Assembly: GCA_937896705.1 (NCBI GenBank)
Contig: CALBOC010000173.1
Location: 1 to 19,347 of the forward strand
Direction: 5' to 3'
Length of the DNA stretch: 19,347 nt
Source of the DNA: an uncultured Micrococcaceae bacterium
GTDB lineage: Bacteria > Actinomycetota > Actinomycetes > Actinomycetales > Micrococcaceae
Shown here: positions 1-7,319 of the stretch, piece by piece
Layout: the number at the start of each line of letters is the position of its first letter
Numbering within the stretch: the first letter of the stretch is position 1
Notes under the pieces: model-generated
What the model was told of the DNA's origin: nothing
What the model saw: only the letters and a program-made list of their open reading frames with translations
The model's database searches: none
Translations under genes and position numbers: made by a program

Positions 1-114
1 GCCAGCGTTGTCTTACTCGTGGTGTTACTGATTCTGATAAACGAAGTGGTCAAACGCTTCGCTCGGCGACCCGAAATCAAAAACCCCAAGCAACAAGATC
101 GGACGGATCACTAG
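1..114 (+). CDS. 3' end of an unidentified membrane protein (partial)
   Basis: Frame 1 is open from the window edge to a TAG at 112-114 and gives 37 residues. They begin with a strongly hydrophobic run (ASVVLLVVLLILI) followed by a basic, polar tail (KRFARRP...KNPKQQDRTDH). This is what a last transmembrane helix plus a short cytoplasmic C-terminus looks like. The gene runs convergently toward priA and is the only plus-strand gene in the window. The family cannot be named from this fragment. A chance open frame is possible, since the start lies outside the window. Confidence 0.45.
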   Translation, partial: ASVVLLVVLLILINEVVKRFARRPEIKNPKQQDRTDH

Positions 115-224
115 GTCTTCCTGGAAAGTGAGCGGATTGTGCCAGCCGATCCGCGGCGGCGATCCGTTGTGTGAGCTCCCCATCCCCGGGAGTCATCCTG
201 ACACTCGAGTTGCCCAAAGAGCGG

Positions 225-2309
225 CTACAGCACATCGGTAGGATCGATCCGCAATCGCACGGTGGTCGCCTCACCGCGGGCGGAAAGTTGGGCCCGGGTG
301 GTCTTGAGCGCCGAGATCACCTCGTCTGCGACGTAATGCGGGAAAAATAGCAATGCCCGATGTGTTTTTTCGTCAAAGGGCACCGGACCGATCCAGGGAG
401 ACTGTTCGGCGTGATACGGCAACGGTGTGCGACGAATGGTCTTCTGTACCTCGTCGAGCGGCCCTAGCAGCTCAGCCACCCGCACGGCCGGTGGCAGACC
501 AAGCTGCTGGCGCTGTGCGAGTTGTCGATCGGCCCAAGCGATGGGGTTCATTTGGACCAGGGCAGCAACCGCATCATCATATTCTGCGGTGACTACCACG
601 ACGCCCCCATCGCGTGCTGAACGGACCAGCGTTGCAGCGCGCATCCAGTGGCCTAAGACATGTTCGGGGACATCGAGTCCTTCGCGCTGTAATTGGGCGT
701 TGCCGTCCAACAGGAGCGCGGCCGCGTAGCCACCCGGTGCGACCGGTTCCGCTCCCGGGGTGGCGATGACGATGGCCGGTTGGTCGGCCACCGTGACCAG
801 CAGATGGTCTGCGGAAGACGACATGACCGGGGTCATGGGAAACGCTCTGCCCAGCTCGTCGGCGGTCCGGTGGACGCCGCGTGCCCCTGCCCGAAGCTGC
901 CGTGATCCACAGTTGGTGCAGGCGAAGTGACGCTCCTTGATGCCGCACCATCGACACGAAGCTTCGTGACGTTCGACCGCGAGCCGGTCGGTGAAGCCCA
1001 GGGGGCCGGTACAGTGCCGACACCGGGCTGATTCGCCGCACTGACTACAGAAAAGTCCAGGGATAAAGCCGGCTCGGGCGACTTGTACTAAGACGGGCCC
1101 CGGTGGCGCATGTTTGCCCTCGAGCGCCTCCTGTGCGGTGCGATGTGCCAGGTGTGGGATGCGAGCGATTTGTGCCAGGGGGTCGCGTTCAGCGTGAAAA
1201 GAGTCTGAGGTGGCCACGACTCGCGGTGCCAGGGCATTTCGGGTAGCTCGGTTGACTCCGATTTGTGTCAGTTCTCCGGTGGAGACCAGCTGCTGTACTG
1301 CAATAGCACGCGACGTCGAGGCTAACACCAGGCGTGCGTTGTGTTGGCTGGCACGCAAGCGCGCGACCGTGTGCACGTGGAAATATGGGGTGCGCGGTTC
1401 AATGAGGTGTTCGCTGGTCGGTTCCCACACAAAGATCGCATCGATATGGCCCAGCGGCGCCCAGATGGCTGAACGGGTCCCAATGACAATGCGGTGTTGG
1501 CCGGTCAGAATATGTAAGAACGCGCGATACCGAGCCGTATTACCCTGCTCTGCACTGAGCAGGGTAAAGCCGCGCTGTCCGACGTGTTCTTCGAGGTGCT
1601 TTTGGAGACGCGCCAGATGTTTGTGGTCTGGTACCACAATGAGCGTGTTTTGCTCGGTTGCGGCTAGGCGTTGGGCCGCGTCCGCCAAGATCCCCATGGC
1701 GTCCCACGTCCCATGGGCTGAGGGCAGCGTCATCGCATAGTGCCCACGGTGTCCCGGGGTGAACAGTTCAGCAGCACCTTCGAGCAGTTCCCACGAAAAT
1801 GCGGGAGCCTTGCTGTCCGCCAGTGGAGCCTTCGTGGGGGCTGGGATCACCGGGGGCGCGGGGGTGTGGTCGTCCTGGAGCTGTTGGGCGATATCGCGTT
1901 CAACAGCAGCGACGCGCCGAGGGATCACGGCCCGAAGGACATCAGCGGTGATCGAACCGTATTGCTGGGCTACCTCGCGTGCCAGGGCAAGCACGTTGGG
2001 TTCTAGCACCGGGAGCAGAGAGACCACTTTCCGGATCGTACTGAGCCGTGCGGCCGTGTCGATTGTGTCGGACCGTTCAATAAGCCAACCGAAAAGTTCC
2101 TGGTGGCCGAAGCGCACTTTGATGCGCACCCCGGGTTGGGCGGCCGCATCCAGTTCGTGGGGTATGAGGTAGTCAAAGAGCCGGTCCAGATGCAAGACCG
2201 GCGCTTCGAGGAGGACTTTGCCAACAGGCTGGGGCGGCCAGCCGTCCGCTACTGGCGGGAGGCTCGCCCGCGATTCTGGAAGATCAAATAAAGCATCTGT
2301 TTGGGGCAC
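225..2309 (-). CDS. priA: Primosomal protein N' (PriA), actinobacterial form without helicase motifs
   Basis: 694 residues; the role is recognition of stalled replication forks and primosome loading. An N-terminal DNA-binding region (about 30-130, with KVLLEAPVLHLDRLFDYLIP) precedes the degenerate helicase region. Eight zinc-binding cysteines at 421/424, 430/433, 452/455 and 464/467 have the CxxC-x5-CxxC and CxxC-x8-CxxC spacing of PriA. The Walker A site (GVTGSGKT in E. coli) reads LPSAHGTW near 195-202, and the DEEH box reads WEPTSEH near 295-301, so ATP-driven unwinding is not expected. Loss of these motifs is known for actinobacterial PriA proteins, so it is not a local lesion. The start is GTG, one base after the metK stop, which implies translational coupling. 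No strong Shine-Dalgarno sequence is visible. Confidence 0.93.
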   Translation of the reverse strand: MPQTDALFDLPESRASLPPVADGWPPQPVGKVLLEAPVLHLDRLFDYLIPHELDAAAQPGVRIKVRFGHQELFGWLIERSDTIDTAARLSTIRKVVSLLPVLEPNVLALAREVAQQYGSITADVLRAVIPRRVAAVERDIAQQLQDDHTPAPPVIPAPTKAPLADSKAPAFSWELLEGAAELFTPGHRGHYAMTLPSAHGTWDAMGILADAAQRLAATEQNTLIVVPDHKHLARLQKHLEEHVGQRGFTLLSAEQGNTARYRAFLHILTGQHRIVIGTRSAIWAPLGHIDAIFVWEPTSEHLIEPRTPYFHVHTVARLRASQHNARLVLASTSRAIAVQQLVSTGELTQIGVNRATRNALAPRVVATSDSFHAERDPLAQIARIPHLAHRTAQEALEGKHAPPGPVLVQVARAGFIPGLFCSQCGESARCRHCTGPLGFTDRLAVERHEASCRWCGIKERHFACTNCGSRQLRAGARGVHRTADELGRAFPMTPVMSSSADHLLVTVADQPAIVIATPGAEPVAPGGYAAALLLDGNAQLQREGLDVPEHVLGHWMRAATLVRSARDGGVVVVTAEYDDAVAALVQMNPIAWADRQLAQRQQLGLPPAVRVAELLGPLDEVQKTIRRTPLPYHAEQSPWIGPVPFDEKTHRALLFFPHYVADEVISALKTTRAQLSARGEATTVRLRIDPTDVL

Positions 2310-2310
2310 G

Positions 2311-3537
2311 TCACCAGCCTACCGCGGCGCGCAACTGATCAACTTTATCGATGCGTTCCCAGGTGAAATCTGGTAGTTCGCGACCGAAGTGACCGTTGGC
2401 GGCGGTGGCTTGGTAGATGGGGCGGAGCAGTTGGAGGTCTTGAACCACTGCTGCGGGACGCAGGTCAAAGACTTCGTTAATGGCTGCCACGATTTGTTGG
2501 TGACTGACTTTTTCGGTTCCGAAGGTGTCGACGTAGAGACCGACCGGGCGCGCTTTGCCAATAGCATAGGCCACTTGGACTTCCACGCGATCAGCGAGTT
2601 CCGCGGCAACAATGTTTTTGGCTACCCAGCGGGTCGCGTAGGCAGCGGAGCGATCCACTTTGGAGGGGTCTTTACCCGAGAACGCACCGCCACCGTGGCG
2701 GGCCATCCCGCCGTAGGTATCGACGATGATCTTGCGTCCGGTCAGGCCGGCGTCACCGACTGGGCCACCAATGACGAAGGGGCCCGAAGGGTTAATGATG
2801 ATGTCTACATCGTCGTGAGGCAACCCAAAATTGACCAGCACGGGGTTGATAACGTGCTCGTTGACGTCTTCGTGGAGTTGTTCCTGGGAGATTTCTGCCA
2901 AATGCTGGGTGGAAACAACGACGGTTTCGACTGTCCGTGGGATGTGGTCTTCGTCGTAGCCGATGGTCACCTGGGTTTTACCATCGGGTCGCAGGTAGGG
3001 CATGGGTGAGTTGGGCTGCTGCCGCACGGTGGTGAGGCGCTCCGAGAGCCGGTGCGCCAGATAGATTGGGGCTGGCATGAGGGCCGGGGTCTCGTTAGAG
3101 GCATAGCCGAACATGATGCCTTGGTCGCCTGCACCTTGTTTATCGATTTCATCGACGGAGCCGTCGCGGGCTTCCAGTGAGGTTGAGACGCCGTGGTGGA
3201 TATCTGAGGACTGCTGGCCGATCGAAACGTTGACCCCGCAGGTGGCGCCATCGAAGCCGTGCGCCGACGAGTCATATCCGATATCCAGGATTGTTTGACG
3301 CACAATCTCTGGAATTTCGACGTATGCCGAGGTGTTAACTTCCCCCGCCACCTGAACAAACCCGGTGGTGACCAGGGTTTCAACGGCGACTTTGGCGTTA
3401 GAATCTTTGGCGATAATCGCATCGAGCACCGCATCTGAGATTTGGTCGCAGATTTTATCCGGGTGGCCGGCGGTTACGGATTCCGAAGTGAACAGACGCA
3501 GTTGGCCGTCGCCGATCCCAGCGTAAGGTTCATACAT
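2311..3537 (-). CDS. metK: S-adenosylmethionine synthetase
   Basis: Makes S-adenosylmethionine from methionine and ATP in the cytosol. From the ATG at 3537 the protein has 408 residues, close to the roughly 400 usual for the family, and begins [31 protein letters not shown]. Signature segments are [51 protein letters not shown] and [19 protein letters not shown] (ATP, metal and potassium sites). The frame stays open upstream to a GTG at 3600, adding 21 residues, but that extension has no family likeness. Neither start has a good Shine-Dalgarno sequence, so the start is chosen by homology. The gene lies 86 bases after coaBC and is followed directly by priA (TGA-C-GTG). Confidence 0.96.
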   Translation of the reverse strand: MYEPYAGIGDGQLRLFTSESVTAGHPDKICDQISDAVLDAIIAKDSNAKVAVETLVTTGFVQVAGEVNTSAYVEIPEIVRQTILDIGYDSSAHGFDGATCGVNVSIGQQSSDIHHGVSTSLEARDGSVDEIDKQGAGDQGIMFGYASNETPALMPAPIYLAHRLSERLTTVRQQPNSPMPYLRPDGKTQVTIGYDEDHIPRTVETVVVSTQHLAEISQEQLHEDVNEHVINPVLVNFGLPHDDVDIIINPSGPFVIGGPVGDAGLTGRKIIVDTYGGMARHGGGAFSGKDPSKVDRSAAYATRWVAKNIVAAELADRVEVQVAYAIGKARPVGLYVDTFGTEKVSHQQIVAAINEVFDLRPAAVVQDLQLLRPIYQATAANGHFGRELPDFTWERIDKVDQLRAAVGW

Positions 3538-3623
3538 GGCAGGAGTATTTTTAGCAGTCACAGTATGTGAGTGTACCTGCTTGTCATTCGCACAGGCCAC
3601 CGAGGTTCATGCAGCGTAAAACT

Positions 3624-4844
3624 CTAGACCAGGGCGCGGGCGAGCTGGTCGATAATTTCGGTTGCGACAGCTGTTTTGGTTCCCTTGACCGCCACATCGG
3701 GGCTGCCATCAGCAAAGATAATGGTCGCATCGTTGTCGTCTTGGCCGAAGACTTTGCCGACGCCGACTTCGTTGACCACCAGGATTTCACAGCCTTTACG
3801 CTGTAATTTGACACGACCGTACTCTAACGGTGTGGTGGTGGCGTCGCCGGTCTCGGCGGCAAATCCCACGATGACGCGTGGCAGTGGGTCGCCGGCTGCG
3901 CGTTGTTCCACGGCAGTCTTGAGGACGTCTTCGGTTTGTTCCAACTCAATAGTCGGTGCCGATGCCCCGTCTTGTTTTTTAATTTTGTCCGAGGTGATGG
4001 TGGCTGGACGGAAATCGGCCACCGCCGCGGCCATAATGAGTGCATCTTTGTCTCGGGCGTGGTGGAGCACAGCATCTAGAAGTTCCCGCGTCGATTCAAT
4101 GTGCACCACGGTGACGTTCGGGTGATCGGGCACCGGGACGTCCATGGCCCCTGCAATCAGCGTGACCTCAGCACCGTACTGGGCCGCGACCTCTGCTAAG
4201 GCGACCCCTTGTTTGCCGGAGGATCGATTTCCCAGATATCGCACCGGGTCCAATGCCTCCCGGGTGCCACCAGCAGAAATGACGACCTGTGTACCGGCCA
4301 ACGACTGCTGCGCCTGCGAGCCGACCACGATTTGCAGCGCTTGGGCCCAGATGTCTTCGGGCTCGGGGAACCGGCCTTTGCCGGTATCAGCTCCGGTTAA
4401 GCGTCCTACGGCGGGTTCGATAATATGCACTCCGCGGGCACGCAGTGTTGCGACATTCGCCTGAGTGGCGGGGTGTTCCCACATCTCCGTGTGCATGGCT
4501 GGAGCCATGACCACGGGTACGGTGGCGGTCAGCAAGATGTTCCCCAGGAGATCCGGGGCCAGACCTGCGGCTGCTTTCGCTAGCGAGTCGGCTGTGGCCG
4601 GGGCTAACACGACCAGGTCGGCTTTGCGTCCTTGAAGCACGTGGTTGACATCGTCAACGGCTTCGAAGGTGTCGGTATAGACGGGCCGACCCGATAAGGC
4701 TTCCCACGTGGGTTTCCCAACAAATTTTAACGCCGATTCGGTGGGGACCACATGAACTTCGTGACCGTCCTCGGTCATCAGTCGAAGCAGTAGCGCTGCC
4801 TTATATGCTGCAATACCACCGGTGACGCCTAATACGATCCGCAT
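3624..4844 (-). CDS. coaBC: Bifunctional phosphopantothenoylcysteine decarboxylase / phosphopantothenate-cysteine ligase
   Basis: 406 residues; catalyses two consecutive steps of coenzyme A synthesis from 4'-phosphopantothenate and cysteine. The N-terminal CoaC flavoprotein domain (about 1-180) starts with GVTGGIAAYKAALLLRLM, has the active-site His near 68 (VNHVLQGRKAD), and carries PAMHTEMW at 115-122. The C-terminal CoaB domain (about 184-406) has the nucleotide-binding stretch ISAGGTREALDPVRYLGNRSSGKQG and the AAAVADFRP...KIKK segment around 272-290. The family PxMNxxMW motif has His in place of Asn, and the segment holding E. coli Cys158 reads LTGADTG without Cys. I recall both traits from mycobacterial homologues, so I do not treat them as damage. 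A strong GGGGGAG site lies just before the ATG. rpoZ is 25 bases upstream. Confidence 0.95.
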   Translation of the reverse strand: MRIVLGVTGGIAAYKAALLLRLMTEDGHEVHVVPTESALKFVGKPTWEALSGRPVYTDTFEAVDDVNHVLQGRKADLVVLAPATADSLAKAAAGLAPDLLGNILLTATVPVVMAPAMHTEMWEHPATQANVATLRARGVHIIEPAVGRLTGADTGKGRFPEPEDIWAQALQIVVGSQAQQSLAGTQVVISAGGTREALDPVRYLGNRSSGKQGVALAEVAAQYGAEVTLIAGAMDVPVPDHPNVTVVHIESTRELLDAVLHHARDKDALIMAAAVADFRPATITSDKIKKQDGASAPTIELEQTEDVLKTAVEQRAAGDPLPRVIVGFAAETGDATTTPLEYGRVKLQRKGCEILVVNEVGVGKVFGQDDNDATIIFADGSPDVAVKGTKTAVATEIIDQLARALV

Positions 4845-4869
4845 GCACTCCCCCTACGGCCCGGTGTGG

Positions 4870-5244
4870 TTATTTATCGTCGGATTCGGCGGCGGGTTCC
4901 TCTGGCAGCGCGAAGGGATCATCTTCGTTAGCAGGCAGCTCGAAGGTTGGGAACTCTTCATCGAGTTCTTCTGCTGCAGCCGCACGGACTTCTTCGACTG
5001 GTTTCATTTCTAATAGACCAGCGTCAATCTCGCGGAGGGAAATCGACAGGGGTTTTTCGTTCAGTTCGGTGTCGACCAGCGGGCCGACGTATTCGAAGAG
5101 ACCTTCGTGCAGCTGCGAGTAGTATGCGTTGATTTGGCGGGCACGCTGTGCTGCGAAGAGCACGAGTGCGTATTTGGAATCAACCTTGTCGATGAGTACA
5201 TCGAGCGATGGGTTGACGATACCTTCAATTTTTTGTTCAGTCAC
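4870..5244 (-). CDS. rpoZ: DNA-directed RNA polymerase omega subunit
   Basis: 124 residues; the small subunit that binds the beta' C-terminus and helps RNA polymerase assembly. The omega core is [32 protein letters not shown] (about 11-42). The segment [22 protein letters not shown] is typical of actinobacterial omega. The C-terminus is acidic ([25 protein letters not shown]...ESDDK) and longer than in proteobacterial omega. The start is GTG, with GGAGAG a few bases upstream. It sits between gmk (61 bases upstream) and coaBC (25 bases downstream), the same order as in M. tuberculosis (gmk-rpoZ-dfp). Confidence 0.94.
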   Translation of the reverse strand: MTEQKIEGIVNPSLDVLIDKVDSKYALVLFAAQRARQINAYYSQLHEGLFEYVGPLVDTELNEKPLSISLREIDAGLLEMKPVEEVRAAAAEELDEEFPTFELPANEDDPFALPEEPAAESDDK

Positions 5245-5261
5245 TGACTCTCCAATAAGTT

Positions 5262-5280
5262 TCTCCGGAGCGACCGGAGA
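5262..5280 (-). promoter_or_regulatory. Perfect hairpin in the gmk-rpoZ spacer, just before the rpoZ ribosome binding site
   Basis: On the coding (minus) strand the spacer holds TCTCCGG-TCGCT-CCGGAGA: a 7-bp perfect stem with a 5-base loop. It ends 17 bases before the rpoZ GTG. No T-tract follows, so a classical terminator is unlikely. The left arm (TCTCC) is also complementary to the rpoZ Shine-Dalgarno sequence GGAGA, so alternative pairing is possible. The function is inference. Confidence 0.35.
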
Positions 5281-5305
5281 CGGTAAATGGTACTTGCTAT
5301 GCCGA

Positions 5306-5938
5306 TCACTGCCGGGCGGGTAGCTGCATGAGTTCTACCAGCCTTGCGGCAGCTTGTCCAACTGTATCGTTGACGATCACGGCATCAAATTCTGGTTCTG
5401 CAGCGAGCTCCAGTTTAGCGGTTTCCAGTCGTCGCTGTTGTTCGGCGGCTGTTTCCGTGCCGCGGCCGATCAGTCTTCGTACGAGTTCTTCCCAGCTCGG
5501 TGGCGCGAGAAATACAAAGATCGCTTCGGGCAAGGTCTGGCGAACTTGCCTGGCCCCCTGTAGATCAATTTCTAACAAGACATGTTGGCCTTGGGCTATG
5601 GCCTCTTCAACGGTATCGCGGCGAGTGCCGTACTTGTTGAGTCCGTGCACTTGGGCCCATTCCAACATCTGATTGTCTGCAACGAGTCGATCAAATTGGT
5701 CATGCGAAACAAACGAATAATGCACACCATCGATCTCATCTGGCCGCGGTGGCCGCGTGGTCGCTGATACTGACAAACACACCTGGGGGTAGTGGTCTCG
5801 GATGTACTGGCTGACCGTGCCTTTTCCCACCGCCGTTGGACCGGCCAGCACGGTCACGGAGGGACGTGTACCTTGATGCTCAGGCCGCAGGGTCAATTCA
5901 CGTGGGCCGGGAATGACCGGGGGCGTCTGATCTGGCAA
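5306..5938 (-). CDS. gmk: Guanylate kinase
   Basis: 210 residues; phosphorylates GMP to GDP with ATP. An extended N-terminal stretch of about 27 residues ([27 protein letters not shown]) precedes the core, as is common in actinobacteria. The P-loop is GPTAVGKGT (33-41). The GMP-binding region follows ([22 protein letters not shown]...FDRLV), then [30 protein letters not shown] and the lid segment [23 protein letters not shown]. The start codon is TTG, preceded by GAGGGA at good spacing; no in-frame ATG precedes the P-loop. It is the first gene of the gmk-rpoZ-coaBC-metK-priA string, behind a hairpin and a candidate promoter. Confidence 0.94.
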   Translation of the reverse strand: MPDQTPPVIPGPRELTLRPEHQGTRPSVTVLAGPTAVGKGTVSQYIRDHYPQVCLSVSATTRPPRPDEIDGVHYSFVSHDQFDRLVADNQMLEWAQVHGLNKYGTRRDTVEEAIAQGQHVLLEIDLQGARQVRQTLPEAIFVFLAPPSWEELVRRLIGRGTETAAEQQRRLETAKLELAAEPEFDAVIVNDTVGQAAARLVELMQLPARQ

Positions 5939-5972
5939 GTTGTCCCTCGTAGATATTCGGTGGGCTGGCGCG

Positions 5973-6000
5973 ATAGTAGTATCTGCCAGGGTATCGCAAA
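5973..6000 (-). promoter_or_regulatory. Candidate sigma-70-type promoter for gmk
   Basis: Reading the minus strand, TTTGCG (5995-6000) is followed after 16 bases by TACTAT (5973-5978). These resemble -35 and -10 hexamers, with the -35 only a partial match. The predicted transcript start lies roughly 25-30 bases before the gmk Shine-Dalgarno sequence. The site sits immediately downstream of a strong hairpin that closes mihF, where a new transcription unit would be expected. It was recognised by eye only. Confidence 0.4.
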
Positions 6001-6008
6001 GCGTGTGA

Positions 6009-6041
6009 TTCCCCCAAAATTCCGGTCGAATTTTGGGGGAA
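6009..6041 (-). terminator. Perfect 14-bp hairpin after mihF (probable terminator)
   Basis: TTCCCCCAAAATTC (6028-6041 read on the minus strand as its partner arm) and its exact complement at 6009-6022 flank a 5-base loop, giving a 14-bp stem without mismatches. It begins six bases after the mihF TAG and ends before the candidate gmk promoter. There is no T-run after the stem (TCACACGC follows). It would therefore be a U-less terminator of the kind reported in actinobacteria, or a transcript-stabilising 3' end. Because the stem is symmetric it could work on both strands. Confidence 0.6.
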
Positions 6042-6047
6042 GTTTAT

Positions 6048-6362
6048 CTATCGGCCTAGCGCATCAATCAGGGCATCCCGTTGGCGGTGGCCCAGACCAC
6101 GAAGCCTGCGGTTCAAGGAGATGTCACACTGTTCCATGATGCCCTGGGCTCGGATCTCGCCGATGCCTTTGAGTGCGGTGAGTAAGTCGATGGTGCGCAT
6201 TCGAGCGACCGCTTCGTCTTCGTCGGCGCGATCGAACACTTCTTTCAGAGATAGCGTACCGTCGGCGAACTCAGACTTGATTTTCGCACGCGTAGTTCTT
6301 GCATCCAGCGCCTTCTGCCGTGCAGCTTGGCGCTCTTCGGGTGTCAAATCTTTTAGAACCAT
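6048..6362 (-). CDS. mihF: Actinobacterial integration host factor (mIHF)
   Basis: 104 residues of a small nucleoid-associated DNA-binding protein specific to actinobacteria (M. tuberculosis Rv1388, also the sIHF of Streptomyces); it is unrelated to proteobacterial IHF. A long N-terminal helix (LTPEERQAARQKALDARTTRAKIKSEF) is followed by LSLKEVFDRADEDEAVARMRTIDLLTAL. The helix-two-turn-helix DNA-binding region is LKGIGEIRAQGIMEQCDISLNRRLRGLGHRQRDALI. The start is ATG with AAAGG upstream. It lies 108 bases after pyrF and just before the gmk unit, exactly as in mycobacteria, and is followed by a strong hairpin. Confidence 0.93.
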   Translation of the reverse strand: MVLKDLTPEERQAARQKALDARTTRAKIKSEFADGTLSLKEVFDRADEDEAVARMRTIDLLTALKGIGEIRAQGIMEQCDISLNRRLRGLGHRQRDALIDALGR

Positions 6363-6470
6363 TAGTACTGCCTTTCGTGCCCGATCCTACCGTGATGGTA
6401 AGGACAGCCACACCCAGAAAGGTGAATGACTACTCCGTGTTTTCGGCTATCTTACCTAGTGAACTGTATT

Positions 6471-7313
6471 CTACTTCACATTTAGGTCTTTGCGAGCGTC
6501 ACCTATGGCCGATTTTAGATCCGTATGGTTCGGCCCGTGCCGTAAAATCCCCCGCGAGGAGTTGACTAGGACGTTTGGCCAAGCGGCACCGAACCCGTCA
6601 CGAATATTATTCGCTCGGGCGCCCTGGGAACCATAGCCTGGAGCAAGGATGGGAGCGTTTGCCCCAGCCAGATCGATGCCCAGTGCTGCCGCCTGAGCTG
6701 GCACCGTTGCACCGACGACTAAACCGACCGAGCCGAGGGATTCAGTGTCACGGTTGTCTCGAGCCGCGGCATCCACGACCCGTTTGGCGACCGAGTCATT
6801 TTCTGAACCAAGATGTTGAACAGATGCCCCTTCTGGATTAGAGGTCAGCGCCAAGATGAAAACTCCCCGCTGATGAGCTAACGCCAAGTCAATTGCCGGC
6901 CGAAGCGATTCGTAACCCAAATACGGCGACAGCGTCACCGCATCCGCAGCCAGCGAGGACCCATCGGCCAACCAGGCTTCGGCATAGCCTTGCATGGTGG
7001 AACCGATATCGCCGCGTTTCGCGTCGGCAATCGTGAGGATCTCAGCTTGGCGGGCCAGCTGGAGGGTCTCCTCCAGCACCGCAAATCCAGCCGATCCGAA
7101 TCGCTCATAAAGCGCGACCTGGGGCTTTAAAGCAGCTACCCCGATGGTCTCGGCCGCGACTTCGACCACGGTCTTGGAAAAGGAAGCCAACCCTGCCGGG
7201 GTGTCTTCTAAACCCCAGTCCTGTAACAACTGCGGGTGCGGGTCAATCCCCAAGCACAACGGGCCATGGTGTGCCATGGCGTGAGCTAACCGGGTACCAA
7301 AAGGTTGTGACAT
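6471..7313 (-). CDS. pyrF: Orotidine-5'-phosphate decarboxylase, type 2
   Basis: 280 residues; the last step of UMP synthesis (OMP to UMP). The start LCLGIDPHPQLLQDWGL and the motif ILTIADAKRGDIGSTMQGYAEAWL (catalytic Asp-Lys-Asp set) place it in the longer type-2 family found in actinobacteria. ADAVTLSPYLGYESLRP, LTSNPEGASVQ and VNSSRGIL (phosphate-binding Arg) complete the active site. The ATG follows the carB stop by six bases, with a short AGGG site. It is the last gene of the pyrimidine operon. Confidence 0.95.
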   Translation of the reverse strand: MSQPFGTRLAHAMAHHGPLCLGIDPHPQLLQDWGLEDTPAGLASFSKTVVEVAAETIGVAALKPQVALYERFGSAGFAVLEETLQLARQAEILTIADAKRGDIGSTMQGYAEAWLADGSSLAADAVTLSPYLGYESLRPAIDLALAHQRGVFILALTSNPEGASVQHLGSENDSVAKRVVDAAARDNRDTESLGSVGLVVGATVPAQAAALGIDLAGANAPILAPGYGSQGARANNIRDGFGAAWPNVLVNSSRGILRHGPNHTDLKSAIGDARKDLNVK

Positions 7314-7319
7314 CTTGCC

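Noticed and set aside
132..192. Short hairpins between the convergent genes: GCGGAT/ATCCGC (132-154) and CTCCC/GGGAG (176-192)
   Set aside because: Stems of only 5-6 bp with 7-11 base loops and no T-tract; a terminator is expected here, but these are too weak to call.
77..274. Minus-strand open frame spanning the end of priA and the spacer
   Set aside because: It overlaps the 3' ends of priA and the plus-strand gene, has no family likeness, and no ribosome binding site was seen.
2389..3009. 206-codon open frame on the plus strand opposite metK
   Set aside because: It lies wholly inside a highly conserved gene on the other strand and its product has no recognisable motif; it is a compositional shadow.
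3538..3600. N-terminal extension of metK to a GTG at 3600 (21 extra residues)
   Set aside because: The added residues do not resemble MetK, the family normally starts just before RLFTSES, and no Shine-Dalgarno sequence precedes the GTG.
6363..6470. Possible -10 boxes (TAGGAT, TAAGAT) and a bulged hairpin upstream of mihF
   Set aside because: No acceptable -35 at 16-18 bases and only a 4-bp uninterrupted stem; mihF may be read from the pyr operon.
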